A stretch of DNA of 64,000 bases, from contig JANQND010000002.1 of the NCBI GenBank assembly GCA_028279765.1, forward strand, positions 1-64,000. Direction: 5' to 3'. A program made the translations under genes and the position numbers. Under the pieces are notes generated by a model that worked only from the letters and a program-made list of their open reading frames with translations, had not been told where the DNA came from and searched no databases. Positions 29,790 through 38,037 of this stretch are shown piece by piece (positions within the stretch are counted from its first letter, which is position 1; every line of letters starts with the position of its first letter). Origin of the DNA: Candidatus Nanoarchaeia archaeon. Its GTDB lineage: Archaea > Nanobdellota > Nanobdellia > Woesearchaeales > WJIZ01.

Positions 29790-30526
29790 GGGGTAAATTC
29801 TTTTCTTGCCTTTTCTAATTGCTCAAGTGATCCGATATCAAACCAGTTTTTATCGCTGACATAACAATACACCTCTTCCTTATTGTAGAGCCATTCCAGG
29901 AAATTTCCGGCTTTATCAGCATCATGGTTTTTGGTAAATACAATCAGTTCCTGGATTGTTTTTTGAGGATACACATAGATCCCCGTTGAAGAGAGAGTAG
30001 ATCTCGGCTGGTCTGGTTTTTCCTCAAAGTCGCTAATCTTGCTCTCCTCATCAATCGAAACAATGCCATATAACTTTGCAAGCTCAATATCCTTGACATC
30101 ATAGAGCGCAACCACTGACCTTCCTTTTTGCCTGAACAAATCAACCATGGGTTCAAGAGAAAATTCAAACAGGTTATCCCCTGCAATAACCATGACATCA
30201 TCCTCTATCTGCATATTCTCAACGACGAATCGAATGTCACCAAGAGACCCCAATCGATCGTCATTAGACATGGTTTTATCATTAACAATGGTTACTGGTT
30301 TACTGCACTCAAACCCCGCGTTCCAGTCCAGGAAATGGGTAAAGAATTTATTATTGGTCACCACGTAAATAGTGTCAACCTCATCAGCAGCCTCAATTTT
30401 CTTTATAATGTGCTCAATGATGGGCTTGTCCTTCACGTCCAGCAATGGCTTAGGTTTATCCTTTGTAAGGGGATAGAGTCGGGTTGCATAGCCTGCGGCT
30501 AGGATTATTGCTTTAATGGTACTCAC
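29786..30526 (-). CDS. Sugar-1-phosphate nucleotidyltransferase
   Basis: [51 protein letters not shown]. Confidence 0.9.
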   Translation of the reverse strand: MSTIKAIILAAGYATRLYPLTKDKPKPLLDVKDKPIIEHIIKKIEAADEVDTIYVVTNNKFFTHFLDWNAGFECSKPVTIVNDKTMSNDDRLGSLGDIRFVVENMQIEDDVMVIAGDNLFEFSLEPMVDLFRQKGRSVVALYDVKDIELAKLYGIVSIDEESKISDFEEKPDQPRSTLSSTGIYVYPQKTIQELIVFTKNHDADKAGNFLEWLYNKEEVYCYVSDKNWFDIGSLEQLEKARKEFTP

Positions 30527-30607
30527 CTCTGTTTGTTCATAAAGTAAAGGTCACGGCAGCAAAATAAAGTGCAGGAAGATAGGCAAATAAAGAGCAAGAA
30601 AAGCTAG

Positions 30608-31912
30608 TTATACTCCTCTTCCTACTCCCTTGTATGCAAAGCCTGCTTGCTTCATTTCTTCAGGATCGTAAACATTTCTCCCATCCATGATGTTGGGGTG
30701 TGCCATCAACGATTTCATCTTTTCCTTATCGAGGTTTCTGAATTCGTTCCACTCCGTTACAATAACCAAAAGATCAGCATCTGCAAGGGCATCATAGGGA
30801 GTTTTTGCAAAGGAAACATCATTTATTATTCGCTTAGCTGTCTCTTCTGCTTCCGGGTCAAAAGCGACAATGTGAGCTCCTTCTTTTTGTAGCTGATCAA
30901 TCACCACCAGGGAAGGCGCCTCGCGCATATCATCGGTTTTGGGCTTAAAGGATAGTCCCCAGACAGCAACTTTTTTGTCCTTGAGATCCGGCACTAATTC
31001 TTTAATTTTGGGAAGCAGTGATCGTTTCTGGTCGTGGTTGACCGTCTCCACAGCCTCCAGGATCAATCCGTTTACCCCGTTTGCTTTCATAGTTTCGCGA
31101 AAAGCATTTACATCTTTAGGAAAGCAGCTTCCGCCATATCCGGCGCCTGCCTGAAGGAATCGGGGGCCAATGCGATTGTCAAGGCCCATTCCCTTTGCAA
31201 CCATTTTCACGTCAGCACCCACCTTTTCACAGAGCTGGGCTACCTCATTCATAAAGGAAATTCTGGTTGCAAGCATAGCATTGCTTGCATACTTGATCAT
31301 TTCTGCGCTTTTCACATCAGTAAACAGGATAGGTTTGTCAACGCGTGCTATTCCTTTGTAGATCTCTTCAAGCACTTTTTTTGCTTTTTCAGAGGCTGTT
31401 CCTACGACAATGCGGTCAGGGTTGGTGAAGTCACCGATAGCCTCTCCCTCTCTCAGGAACTCAGGGTTAGATACCACATCAAAATCAATCTCTTCTTTCT
31501 GATTTTCTTTAATGACCTGTGCAACCATATCCGCTGTTCCGACAGGGACAGTACTCTTATCAATAATGACCTTATAATCGTTCATATGCTCTCCAATGGA
31601 TTTTGCAACTGCCCTCACAAAAGAGAGGTCTGCTTCATGATTTTTGCCGGGAGGGGTGCCAACCGCAATGAAGATCGCCTTAGATTTCTGGATCGCATCC
31701 TTGATATCGGTAGTAAATACTATTCTTCCCTCTGCACGGTTCCGTTTAAGCATATCTTCAAGCCCGGGCTCATAAATAGGGACTCCTCCAGAATTGAGAA
31801 GGCTGATCTTTTTCTCGTCTACATCAACGCAAATAACTTCGTTTCCTAGGTCTGAAAGGCATGTTCCGGCAACAAGGCCAACATATCCTGATCCAATAAC
31901 TGCAATGTTCAT
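30608..31912 (-). CDS. UDP-glucose 6-dehydrogenase
   Basis: MNIAVIGSGYVGLVAGTCLSDLGNEVICVDVDE, SNPEFLREGEAIGDF, FLQAGAGYGGSCFPKDVNAF. Confidence 0.94.
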   Translation of the reverse strand: MNIAVIGSGYVGLVAGTCLSDLGNEVICVDVDEKKISLLNSGGVPIYEPGLEDMLKRNRAEGRIVFTTDIKDAIQKSKAIFIAVGTPPGKNHEADLSFVRAVAKSIGEHMNDYKVIIDKSTVPVGTADMVAQVIKENQKEEIDFDVVSNPEFLREGEAIGDFTNPDRIVVGTASEKAKKVLEEIYKGIARVDKPILFTDVKSAEMIKYASNAMLATRISFMNEVAQLCEKVGADVKMVAKGMGLDNRIGPRFLQAGAGYGGSCFPKDVNAFRETMKANGVNGLILEAVETVNHDQKRSLLPKIKELVPDLKDKKVAVWGLSFKPKTDDMREAPSLVVIDQLQKEGAHIVAFDPEAEETAKRIINDVSFAKTPYDALADADLLVIVTEWNEFRNLDKEKMKSLMAHPNIMDGRNVYDPEEMKQAGFAYKGVGRGV

Positions 31913-31953
31913 TCATAAAACCTCCATCATTGTTTTTGGAGCACTGCTTTAAA

Positions 31954-31978
31954 TATCTTACCCTTATCCTACTTTATC
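31954..31978. promoter_or_regulatory. Three TATC direct repeats phased at 10-11 bp between divergent genes (candidate operator)
   Basis: TATC at 31954-31957, 31965-31968, 31975-31978 in aaatatcttacccttatcctactttatccgata. Confidence 0.4.
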
Positions 31979-31980
31979 CG

Positions 31981-31993
31981 ATATATTTAAATA
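31981..31993 (+). promoter_or_regulatory. TATA box (BRE/TATA) for the RHH-nucleotidyltransferase gene
   Basis: atatatttaaata ~25-30 nt upstream of GTG 32016. Confidence 0.6.
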
Positions 31994-32015
31994 CCTACAG
32001 GAGAATAAAAGGGAA

Positions 32016-32813
32016 GTGAAGAAGAAAATATCCATCACTGTTGAGAATTCTCTCATAAAAGAAATTGATACTATCATTGACCATATCTATATCCGAAACA
32101 GATCGCAGGCAATAGAGCACCTCATCAGTACAGCGCTCGGAGAAAACCGTACCGCTGTAATCATGGCAGGAGGAGATGAGGAAAAAATCAGGATCGGAAA
32201 AGAATTCCGTCCCACTATTCTGATTAAGAAGAAAAGCGTGATTGAGCGCGCAGTGGAAAAATTGCGCGGGTCCGGTTTTAAAAATATCTATATTATTGCG
32301 CGCCAGGCTGTGCTCACAAAAATATTTGACATCCTTAGGGACGGGACAATCTATAGCGTAAAGATCAACTATATCGAGGAAAAAAAATCCAATGGGTCAG
32401 CAGACTCCCTGCGGCTCCTCAAGGGGAAGATTGACTCGGATTTTTTGGTCGTCTATGGAGATATTCTGTTCAGCAAAATCAATCTTGACGAGTTATGGAA
32501 CGACCATCTCAGGCATAATGCAGCAGCAACCATCATGATGACGACCTCTCCTCGGCCGTCCGAGAAAGGGACCTTAAAAGTCGAGGGAAATAAAGTGCTC
32601 ACCTTTACCCAAAAGCCAAAAGAGTCAGATATTTATCTGGTGTTTTCGCCTATTTTTGTGGCCAGCAAAGAAATACTGGAATATAGCGGGTCAAGCTTTG
32701 AAAAAGATGTGTTTCCTCAAATGGCATCAAGGAGCCTGCTCAATGGCCATTTTAGCTCGGAAAAAGAGACTCATATACACACACTCAATGATGCAAAAAA
32801 GATGGAGAAGTGA
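32016..32813 (+). CDS. Ribbon-helix-helix DNA-binding domain fused to nucleotidyltransferase-like domain
   Basis: N-term KKKISITVENSLIKEIDTIIDHIYIRNRSQAIEHLISTAL is RHH-like; AVIMAGGDEEKIRIGKEFRPTILI...VVYGDILFSKINLDEL...FTQKPKESD...FEKDVFPQMA follows the NTP_transferase layout; GTG start. Confidence 0.85.
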   Translation: MKKKISITVENSLIKEIDTIIDHIYIRNRSQAIEHLISTALGENRTAVIMAGGDEEKIRIGKEFRPTILIKKKSVIERAVEKLRGSGFKNIYIIARQAVLTKIFDILRDGTIYSVKINYIEEKKSNGSADSLRLLKGKIDSDFLVVYGDILFSKINLDELWNDHLRHNAAATIMMTTSPRPSEKGTLKVEGNKVLTFTQKPKESDIYLVFSPIFVASKEILEYSGSSFEKDVFPQMASRSLLNGHFSSEKETHIHTLNDAKKMEK

Positions 32814-32819
32814 AAAAAA
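32813..32819 (-). terminator. Oligo-T terminator of the 5S rRNA
   Basis: T7 on the minus strand directly after the 5S 3' end; shares one base with the stop codon of the convergent ORF. Confidence 0.6.
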
Positions 32820-32934
32820 GGTGGACAGCTTTCTTGGTTTCCCGTACGGAAATACAGTACTGCCAAAAACGGAGACGTTCTTAACTTCCGTGTTCGAAAT
32901 GAGAACGGGTGAGCCACGTCCCTATGGCCGTCCA
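32820..32934 (-). rRNA. rrf: 5S ribosomal RNA
   Basis: Minus strand TGGACGGCCATAGGGACGTGGCTCACCCGTTCTCATTTCGAACACGGAAGTTAAGAACGTC...GCTGTCCACC: conserved GAACACGGAAGTTAAG and CCATAG, helix I TGGACGGC/GCTGTCCA closes. Confidence 0.93.
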
Positions 32935-32955
32935 GAAGAAAGGAATAAAAAATCA

Positions 32956-32963
32956 TTTATAAA
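32956..32963. promoter_or_regulatory. Palindromic TATA box between 5S rRNA (-) and membrane protein gene (+)
   Basis: tttataaa ~22-29 nt upstream of the inferred 5S 5' end and ~36 nt upstream of ATG 32999. Confidence 0.6.
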
Positions 32964-32998
32964 TGTGTCGGTAAAAGAAAGAGAAAAATGGTATCATC

Positions 32999-33931
32999 AT
33001 GAGAATTCGAAAACTTGCTATTAGTGCAGTCAGGTCCCTGCTCAGCATCATTCTCTTTAGCCTGATCCTCACAGCAACGACAGACATCAGCCAGCAGGAT
33101 GCGATTGGAAGCCTCTTTGGCCAGATCTACGACTTTGCGGATGGGAAGAGTAAGCAGGAAATGCTCGCTTCTTTTGGTGTTATTTGCGAAAATGTACTAG
33201 ATGATAAGACAGAGCAGATAGTGCAGTTCAAAGAACTCTGCCAGGATGATGATGCCCGCGCAAAAGTGCTGGAAAATTGCGATAAATACAATACGATGCT
33301 GCAGACAGGGCAAATTGAGCCTGATCTCAATTTAGAAGAAATCTGCAGGCCGGATTTTTTTCGCACCCTGGAGGAGAACTGCAAAATCCTGGAGCAGGAG
33401 CCTGACCTGGAAATGAAAGGGATAGGAAACTCCTGCGAGCAGCACAAAAATAAGATTATCTCAGATAAAGAATTCTTCCAGCAAATCATTAACAATTTAC
33501 CTGATCTTCCGCAGTTAAAAGTTCATCCTTCTTCCTCTGCACTCCTTTTCCTCTCTATTATCGCAGTGGTTCTCATTCTGATCCTGCTGGTACTGCATCA
33601 GGCAGATGCAAACGGGTTCTTCTTCACTATAGGGAGGATTTTGTTCAATCTGGGAATATTGTTCGCTATCACTTTTATCTTCCTGTATGCCTACACGCAG
33701 ACAGCATCGATCGATACGTCACCTATTCTCAATGCCATGCTCAATCCCGATGCGGGTAATGCCATAGAGCAGGCAGTTCCCTCAGTAGTTGCGGTAGTAC
33801 CATTCATCATGTGGGAATTTTTCAGTACGATCCATTTCATTGTCGCTGGATTGCTGATTATTATTGGACTGGCCATTAAGATCATCTTCGGGCATCGAAT
33901 AAAGAAAGAAAAGGAAATGAGGAGAGAATAA
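32999..33931 (+). CDS. Uncharacterised membrane protein with Cys-containing N-terminal domain
   Basis: N-terminal hydrophobic segment, ~150-aa region with six Cys, then about four TM segments. Confidence 0.7.
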   Translation: MRIRKLAISAVRSLLSIILFSLILTATTDISQQDAIGSLFGQIYDFADGKSKQEMLASFGVICENVLDDKTEQIVQFKELCQDDDARAKVLENCDKYNTMLQTGQIEPDLNLEEICRPDFFRTLEENCKILEQEPDLEMKGIGNSCEQHKNKIISDKEFFQQIINNLPDLPQLKVHPSSSALLFLSIIAVVLILILLVLHQADANGFFFTIGRILFNLGILFAITFIFLYAYTQTASIDTSPILNAMLNPDAGNAIEQAVPSVVAVVPFIMWEFFSTIHFIVAGLLIIIGLAIKIIFGHRIKKEKEMRRE

Positions 33932-33940
33932 TTCGCTTAA

Positions 33941-35206
33941 TTATCGAAGATGTGCAACAGTATAATTCCCTCCGTGTTCAGGATGCATTTCTTTACTATC
34001 TTCAAAAGTAATAGGAGTATGATAGTCTTTACCACCAATATTTACGACGGTTTTATTTCTTAACAGAGATTTGCTGATTCGGTAAGCTGGGCTGGTTACA
34101 GACCTTGGAGCTCCAAAAAAATAGGGCATCTCAAGAGTATCACCTCCCTCAACTACAAAAACAGTGAGGCCTTCGAAAATTTCCTCTACTTCAGGTTTAG
34201 AAAGAACCTCTCCCTTGCCTTCCAAAGTAGCTAACTGTTGCCCTTTTGCCTCGCTAATAAGTGATTTTTCTTTTAGACGATCAAGCAGTTTTTGTGCATA
34301 GTCTAAACCAGTTCCATTATCTTTTGGTCTCAAGGGACCAACATTAGTAATGAATATTGCGTCTGGTCCATATCCTACTAGGAGCATGCGGTAGATAAAA
34401 TCTAAAGAGGCAAAGGTGACTGCTTGGGCAAGACCCTTCTTTCTATAACCGTCTTTAGTGAGCCACCCTCCTAATTCTACAATAGTAGTCGCGTTTTTCA
34501 TAAGTTGAGCGCCACTAATCACTTCATACCCTCCCAAAGGAGTGAGGCGATATTTTGGTTTAGTGAAATTACTTCCATGCCAAGTCTTGGCATAGGCCCT
34601 ACTAACAATTTGTCCAGTGCCTTTCTCCTCTGCAACAAAACCAACAATGCCCTTGACACCTGCCTGAAAAGTATAACCATGTTTCGTAAGTTTTTTCAGG
34701 GTTGGCACATCCAGTTGCTCGGTAAGTGCAGGGTCTGAAAAAGAGGCAACTTGCTTAAAGTCTTCTGAAGTCATTGCCCTGATAAGAAAGTTTCCATGCT
34801 CAAACACAGGTAATTCAATTTGCTTTCGTTTAGCATTGATAACCAAAGATACTTTTCGTTTTAGTAAAACCTTTTCTTCTTCAATAATCGAGATTGTTTG
34901 CTGCAACTCTGTATGAACTTCAGAGACCCATTCTTTCGAGCATTTTCCCCGGCCGAGGTGAGAAATAAGGTTATGAAGTAGTTTGATCTCTTTTTTAAAA
35001 CGAGTAGGGTCAGTATTATACTGGGCATGGATCTTTTTGAGTACATGTTCAATTTTTTTAACTTCTTTTCTCAGGTTACTAATTTTTCGCTGAACTTTTG
35101 CATCCCATAAATAACCCAAGTCACGTTTTACATACCCAAGGATTTGCTCCCAGAGTTCATGCATTTGTTGCTCGTCCTTTTCCAGCTCTCTTGTTTTAGA
35201 AGCCAT
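33941..35206 (-). CDS. Protein with charged helical N-terminus and GNAT-like C-terminal region
   Basis: Helical charged first ~130 aa; FLIRAMTSEDFKQVASF and TIVELGGWLTKDGYRKKGLAQAVTFASLDF resemble GNAT motifs. Confidence 0.6.
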   Translation of the reverse strand: MASKTRELEKDEQQMHELWEQILGYVKRDLGYLWDAKVQRKISNLRKEVKKIEHVLKKIHAQYNTDPTRFKKEIKLLHNLISHLGRGKCSKEWVSEVHTELQQTISIIEEEKVLLKRKVSLVINAKRKQIELPVFEHGNFLIRAMTSEDFKQVASFSDPALTEQLDVPTLKKLTKHGYTFQAGVKGIVGFVAEEKGTGQIVSRAYAKTWHGSNFTKPKYRLTPLGGYEVISGAQLMKNATTIVELGGWLTKDGYRKKGLAQAVTFASLDFIYRMLLVGYGPDAIFITNVGPLRPKDNGTGLDYAQKLLDRLKEKSLISEAKGQQLATLEGKGEVLSKPEVEEIFEGLTVFVVEGGDTLEMPYFFGAPRSVTSPAYRISKSLLRNKTVVNIGGKDYHTPITFEDSKEMHPEHGGNYTVAHLR

Positions 35207-35320
35207 ATAAATAAATCCTCTCCCGAGTCTTTAAATATTTTTTTGGAACAAGGATCAAATAAGAGGGGCCAGTAAATATGCCATGAATATTTATTTAAAC
35301 ATTCCAGCATTTATACCTCC

Positions 35321-36841
35321 ATGGTCAATACCAGCACCGCTCTTAAATTCTACAAGAACCAGGAGATTCAGGAGGCTATGGCAGCAGCTGCGAAACACCG
35401 CGAGATTGCCATCAAATTCTCAGATAAAGGCTTTGGAAAGCGGCCGGATGCCATCTCCTACCCCGCAGAGATTATCTCCTTAGCAAAAGAAGGTGCAACC
35501 AGTTTCCACTCCTCCGAGGAGCTTTGGCAAAATCCTCTAAACATCAAAACCGGAATGAGTCAAAAAGAAGTAGAAAAACTACGCATCGGCTGGGATTTAA
35601 TCATTGATATTGATGCACCGGTATGGGACATCTCAAGAGCTATCGCCTGGCTTATCATCAAGGCATTCAATGATTTCGGGATATCCTCCACGTCTGTAAA
35701 ATTCTCCGGCAACAAGGGGTTTCACATAGGTATTCCTTTCGAGGCATTTCCCACTGAGTATAAAGGGCAAAAAACCGCCCAGTTGTTCCCCCAGGCTCCA
35801 AGAAGCATTGCAAAATACCTGATTGAATACATTGCCGAGCAGTATATTGAAGTGCAGGATAACGAAATACTCATAGGGAAAGGATGCGAGAAGCATTTCA
35901 AGGTCTCCTTCGAGAAATTAACAGAAATAACCGGAAAAAACAGAGAAGAGCTCACCAAACGAATGTATAGTGAGTGGGGGAAAGGAGAAGTTGAAGTCAA
36001 AGAGAAAAAAATCAAAGAAAGCATTATTTGTCCATATTGTGAGAAGATCAATCAGTACGAAGAAGGGGTTGATATGATCTCCTGCAGCAGCTGTAAAAAG
36101 CATATCAGGGTGGAGCGATCTAATGTAACTCAAGCCAGCTCTAACGTGCAGGAAGAAGCAAAAGTTCAGTTCAATGCGCTGGCAATCCTTGAAGTAGATA
36201 CCATCCTTATTTCTTCACGCCATCTCTTCAGGATGCCGTACTCATTGCACGAGAAGTCCGGCTTAGTGTCACTGCCGTTTAATCCTGAAAAGATTCTCGA
36301 TTTCAAGAGAAAATTCGCTCATCCAGAAATTGTAAAGGCATCGAGGCACGTATTTTTAGATAGGACAAAAGCAAAGGGAGAAGCTACAGATCTTCTCGAG
36401 AAAGCAATGAGAGCAAGCGAGCAAACCGAGCGTAAAAGGGATCAGGGAAAACAAACCTTTGAAGAGATAGCAGATGCTATTCCTGAAACGCTCTTCCCAC
36501 CATCTATTAAAAGAATACTCGAAGGGCTGGAAGATGGACGAAAGCGTGCCTTGTTCATATTGATCAATTTCCTCCAATACGTGGGCTGGAGTTATGATAA
36601 AATTGAACAGCGATTAAAAGAATGGAACCAAAAGAATGCTGAACCACTCAGAGAGACCGTATTAGTGGGTCAGTTGAGATACAGAAAGCAAAATAAGGAA
36701 AAAATCCTGCCGCCTAATTTTGATAATGACTACTATCAGAGTATTGGCATCACTCCAACAGATGAAGAAAAGCGCTATAAGAACCCGGTAAAGTATTCTG
36801 TTATGATGGCAAAGAGAAAAGGAGGAAAGAAAGAAGCCTAA
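35321..36841 (+). CDS. DNA primase catalytic subunit (PriS-like) with zinc ribbon and PriL-CTD-like C-terminus
   Basis: REIAIKFSDKGFGKRPDAISY, GWDLIIDIDAPVWD, VKFSGNKGFHIGIPFEAFP; CPYC...CSSC; C-term FPPSIKRILEGLEDGRKRALFILINFLQYVGWS...LPPNFDN...KNPVKYS. Confidence 0.82.
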   Translation: MVNTSTALKFYKNQEIQEAMAAAAKHREIAIKFSDKGFGKRPDAISYPAEIISLAKEGATSFHSSEELWQNPLNIKTGMSQKEVEKLRIGWDLIIDIDAPVWDISRAIAWLIIKAFNDFGISSTSVKFSGNKGFHIGIPFEAFPTEYKGQKTAQLFPQAPRSIAKYLIEYIAEQYIEVQDNEILIGKGCEKHFKVSFEKLTEITGKNREELTKRMYSEWGKGEVEVKEKKIKESIICPYCEKINQYEEGVDMISCSSCKKHIRVERSNVTQASSNVQEEAKVQFNALAILEVDTILISSRHLFRMPYSLHEKSGLVSLPFNPEKILDFKRKFAHPEIVKASRHVFLDRTKAKGEATDLLEKAMRASEQTERKRDQGKQTFEEIADAIPETLFPPSIKRILEGLEDGRKRALFILINFLQYVGWSYDKIEQRLKEWNQKNAEPLRETVLVGQLRYRKQNKEKILPPNFDNDYYQSIGITPTDEEKRYKNPVKYSVMMAKRKGGKKEA

Positions 36842-36891
36842 ACCGCCAAATCCTCCCTTTTCACACTCCAGAACACTAAATATGTAGAAAG

Positions 36892-36906
36892 CTTTATAAA
36901 TGGCCC
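36892..36906 (+). promoter_or_regulatory. TATA element of the L3 operon
   Basis: ctttataaatggccc; identical 15-mer upstream of L34e. Confidence 0.65.
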
Positions 36907-37065
36907 TAAGTTCTTAAAATCTCCAAAAAGAGACAAAGATATCTAATACCATAGACATCTTGTAAACCAACGAGCCTGAAAAGAAAAACCTTTCCAGTAC
37001 AGTTGACCTAATGTATAACTGTTTCTCAAGAGTGTTTTTCAGCAAAAGGCGTTTCGACATCAAAA

Positions 37066-38037
37066 ATGAAGAAAAGAAATCCGAGACATGGGAGTATGCA
37101 ATTTTGGCCTAGAGTACGCGCTAAAAGAGCTCATGCTCGGGTCAGAACATGGCCTCAGGTAGGCCAGGGCATAAGCGGGTTTGCAGGATATAAAGTGGGT
37201 ATGACTCATCTCAAAATCACTGATAATCGGTCCACCTCAAAGACCAAGGGCGAAGACATTTTTTGTCCGGCAACTATTATTGAATGCCCGCCGCTCAAGG
37301 TCGCAGCGATCCGATTCTACAAAAACTCCACTTATGGTTCCCAGCCTCTTTCTCAAATTCTTCATTCAAAGCTCGACAAAGAACTTGCTCATAACATCTC
37401 GCTTCCGAAAAAAGAAGCAAAAAAGATTGAAGACATCAAAGAATATGATGACATTACTCTCTTAGTATATACACAGCCAAAAAAGACGGGCATCGGAAAA
37501 AAGAAGCCTGAGCTCTTTGAGATCGGTATTGCAGGAAAACTTGATGAAAAACTCTCCTATGCACAGGAAAAACTGGGCAAAGAGATCGGTATCGAGGAAG
37601 TCTTCAAGGAAGGCGAGCAAATAGATATTCACGCAGTAACAACCGGTAAGGGTTTCCAGGGTCCTGTCAAACGATTCGGTATTTCGCTTACCTCTCATAA
37701 AGCAGAAAAAGCACGAAGAAATCCTGGATCACTGGGCGGCTGGAAATCCCAGGGGCATGTGATGTATCGGATTGCTCACGCAGGGCAGACCGGGTATCAC
37801 CAGAGAACAGAATATAATAAGCATCTTCTCAAAATCGGAACCGATAGCAAGGAAGTAGAGCAAAAAGGCGGCTTCCTGCACTATGGCATAATCAAAAATT
37901 CCTATATTGTAGTAAGAGGCTCTGTAGCAGGACCAAAAAAGCGATTAATCAAATTTAGTCATGCAGTACGTCCTAAAAAATCTATTCCAAAAGAAGCGCC
38001 GGCTATTACATACATTAGCCAGAATTCAAAACAATGA
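37066..38037 (+). CDS. rpl3: 50S ribosomal protein L3
   Basis: RHGSMQFWPRVRAKRAHARVRTW, GFAGYKVGMTHL, GFQGPVKRFG, HVMYRIAHAGQTGYHQRTEYNK. Confidence 0.97.
   Translation: MKKRNPRHGSMQFWPRVRAKRAHARVRTWPQVGQGISGFAGYKVGMTHLKITDNRSTSKTKGEDIFCPATIIECPPLKVAAIRFYKNSTYGSQPLSQILHSKLDKELAHNISLPKKEAKKIEDIKEYDDITLLVYTQPKKTGIGKKKPELFEIGIAGKLDEKLSYAQEKLGKEIGIEEVFKEGEQIDIHAVTTGKGFQGPVKRFGISLTSHKAEKARRNPGSLGGWKSQGHVMYRIAHAGQTGYHQRTEYNKHLLKIGTDSKEVEQKGGFLHYGIIKNSYIVVRGSVAGPKKRLIKFSHAVRPKKSIPKEAPAITYISQNSKQ

Noticed and set aside
31034-31849. 271-aa plus-strand ORF
   Set aside because: Antisense to a clear UDP-glucose dehydrogenase; Cys/His/Phe-rich shadow translation without motifs.
32988-33002. Mini-ORF ATGGTATCATCATGA overlapping the start of 32999 gene
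   Set aside because: Four codons; could be upstream-ORF regulation but chance is the simpler explanation.
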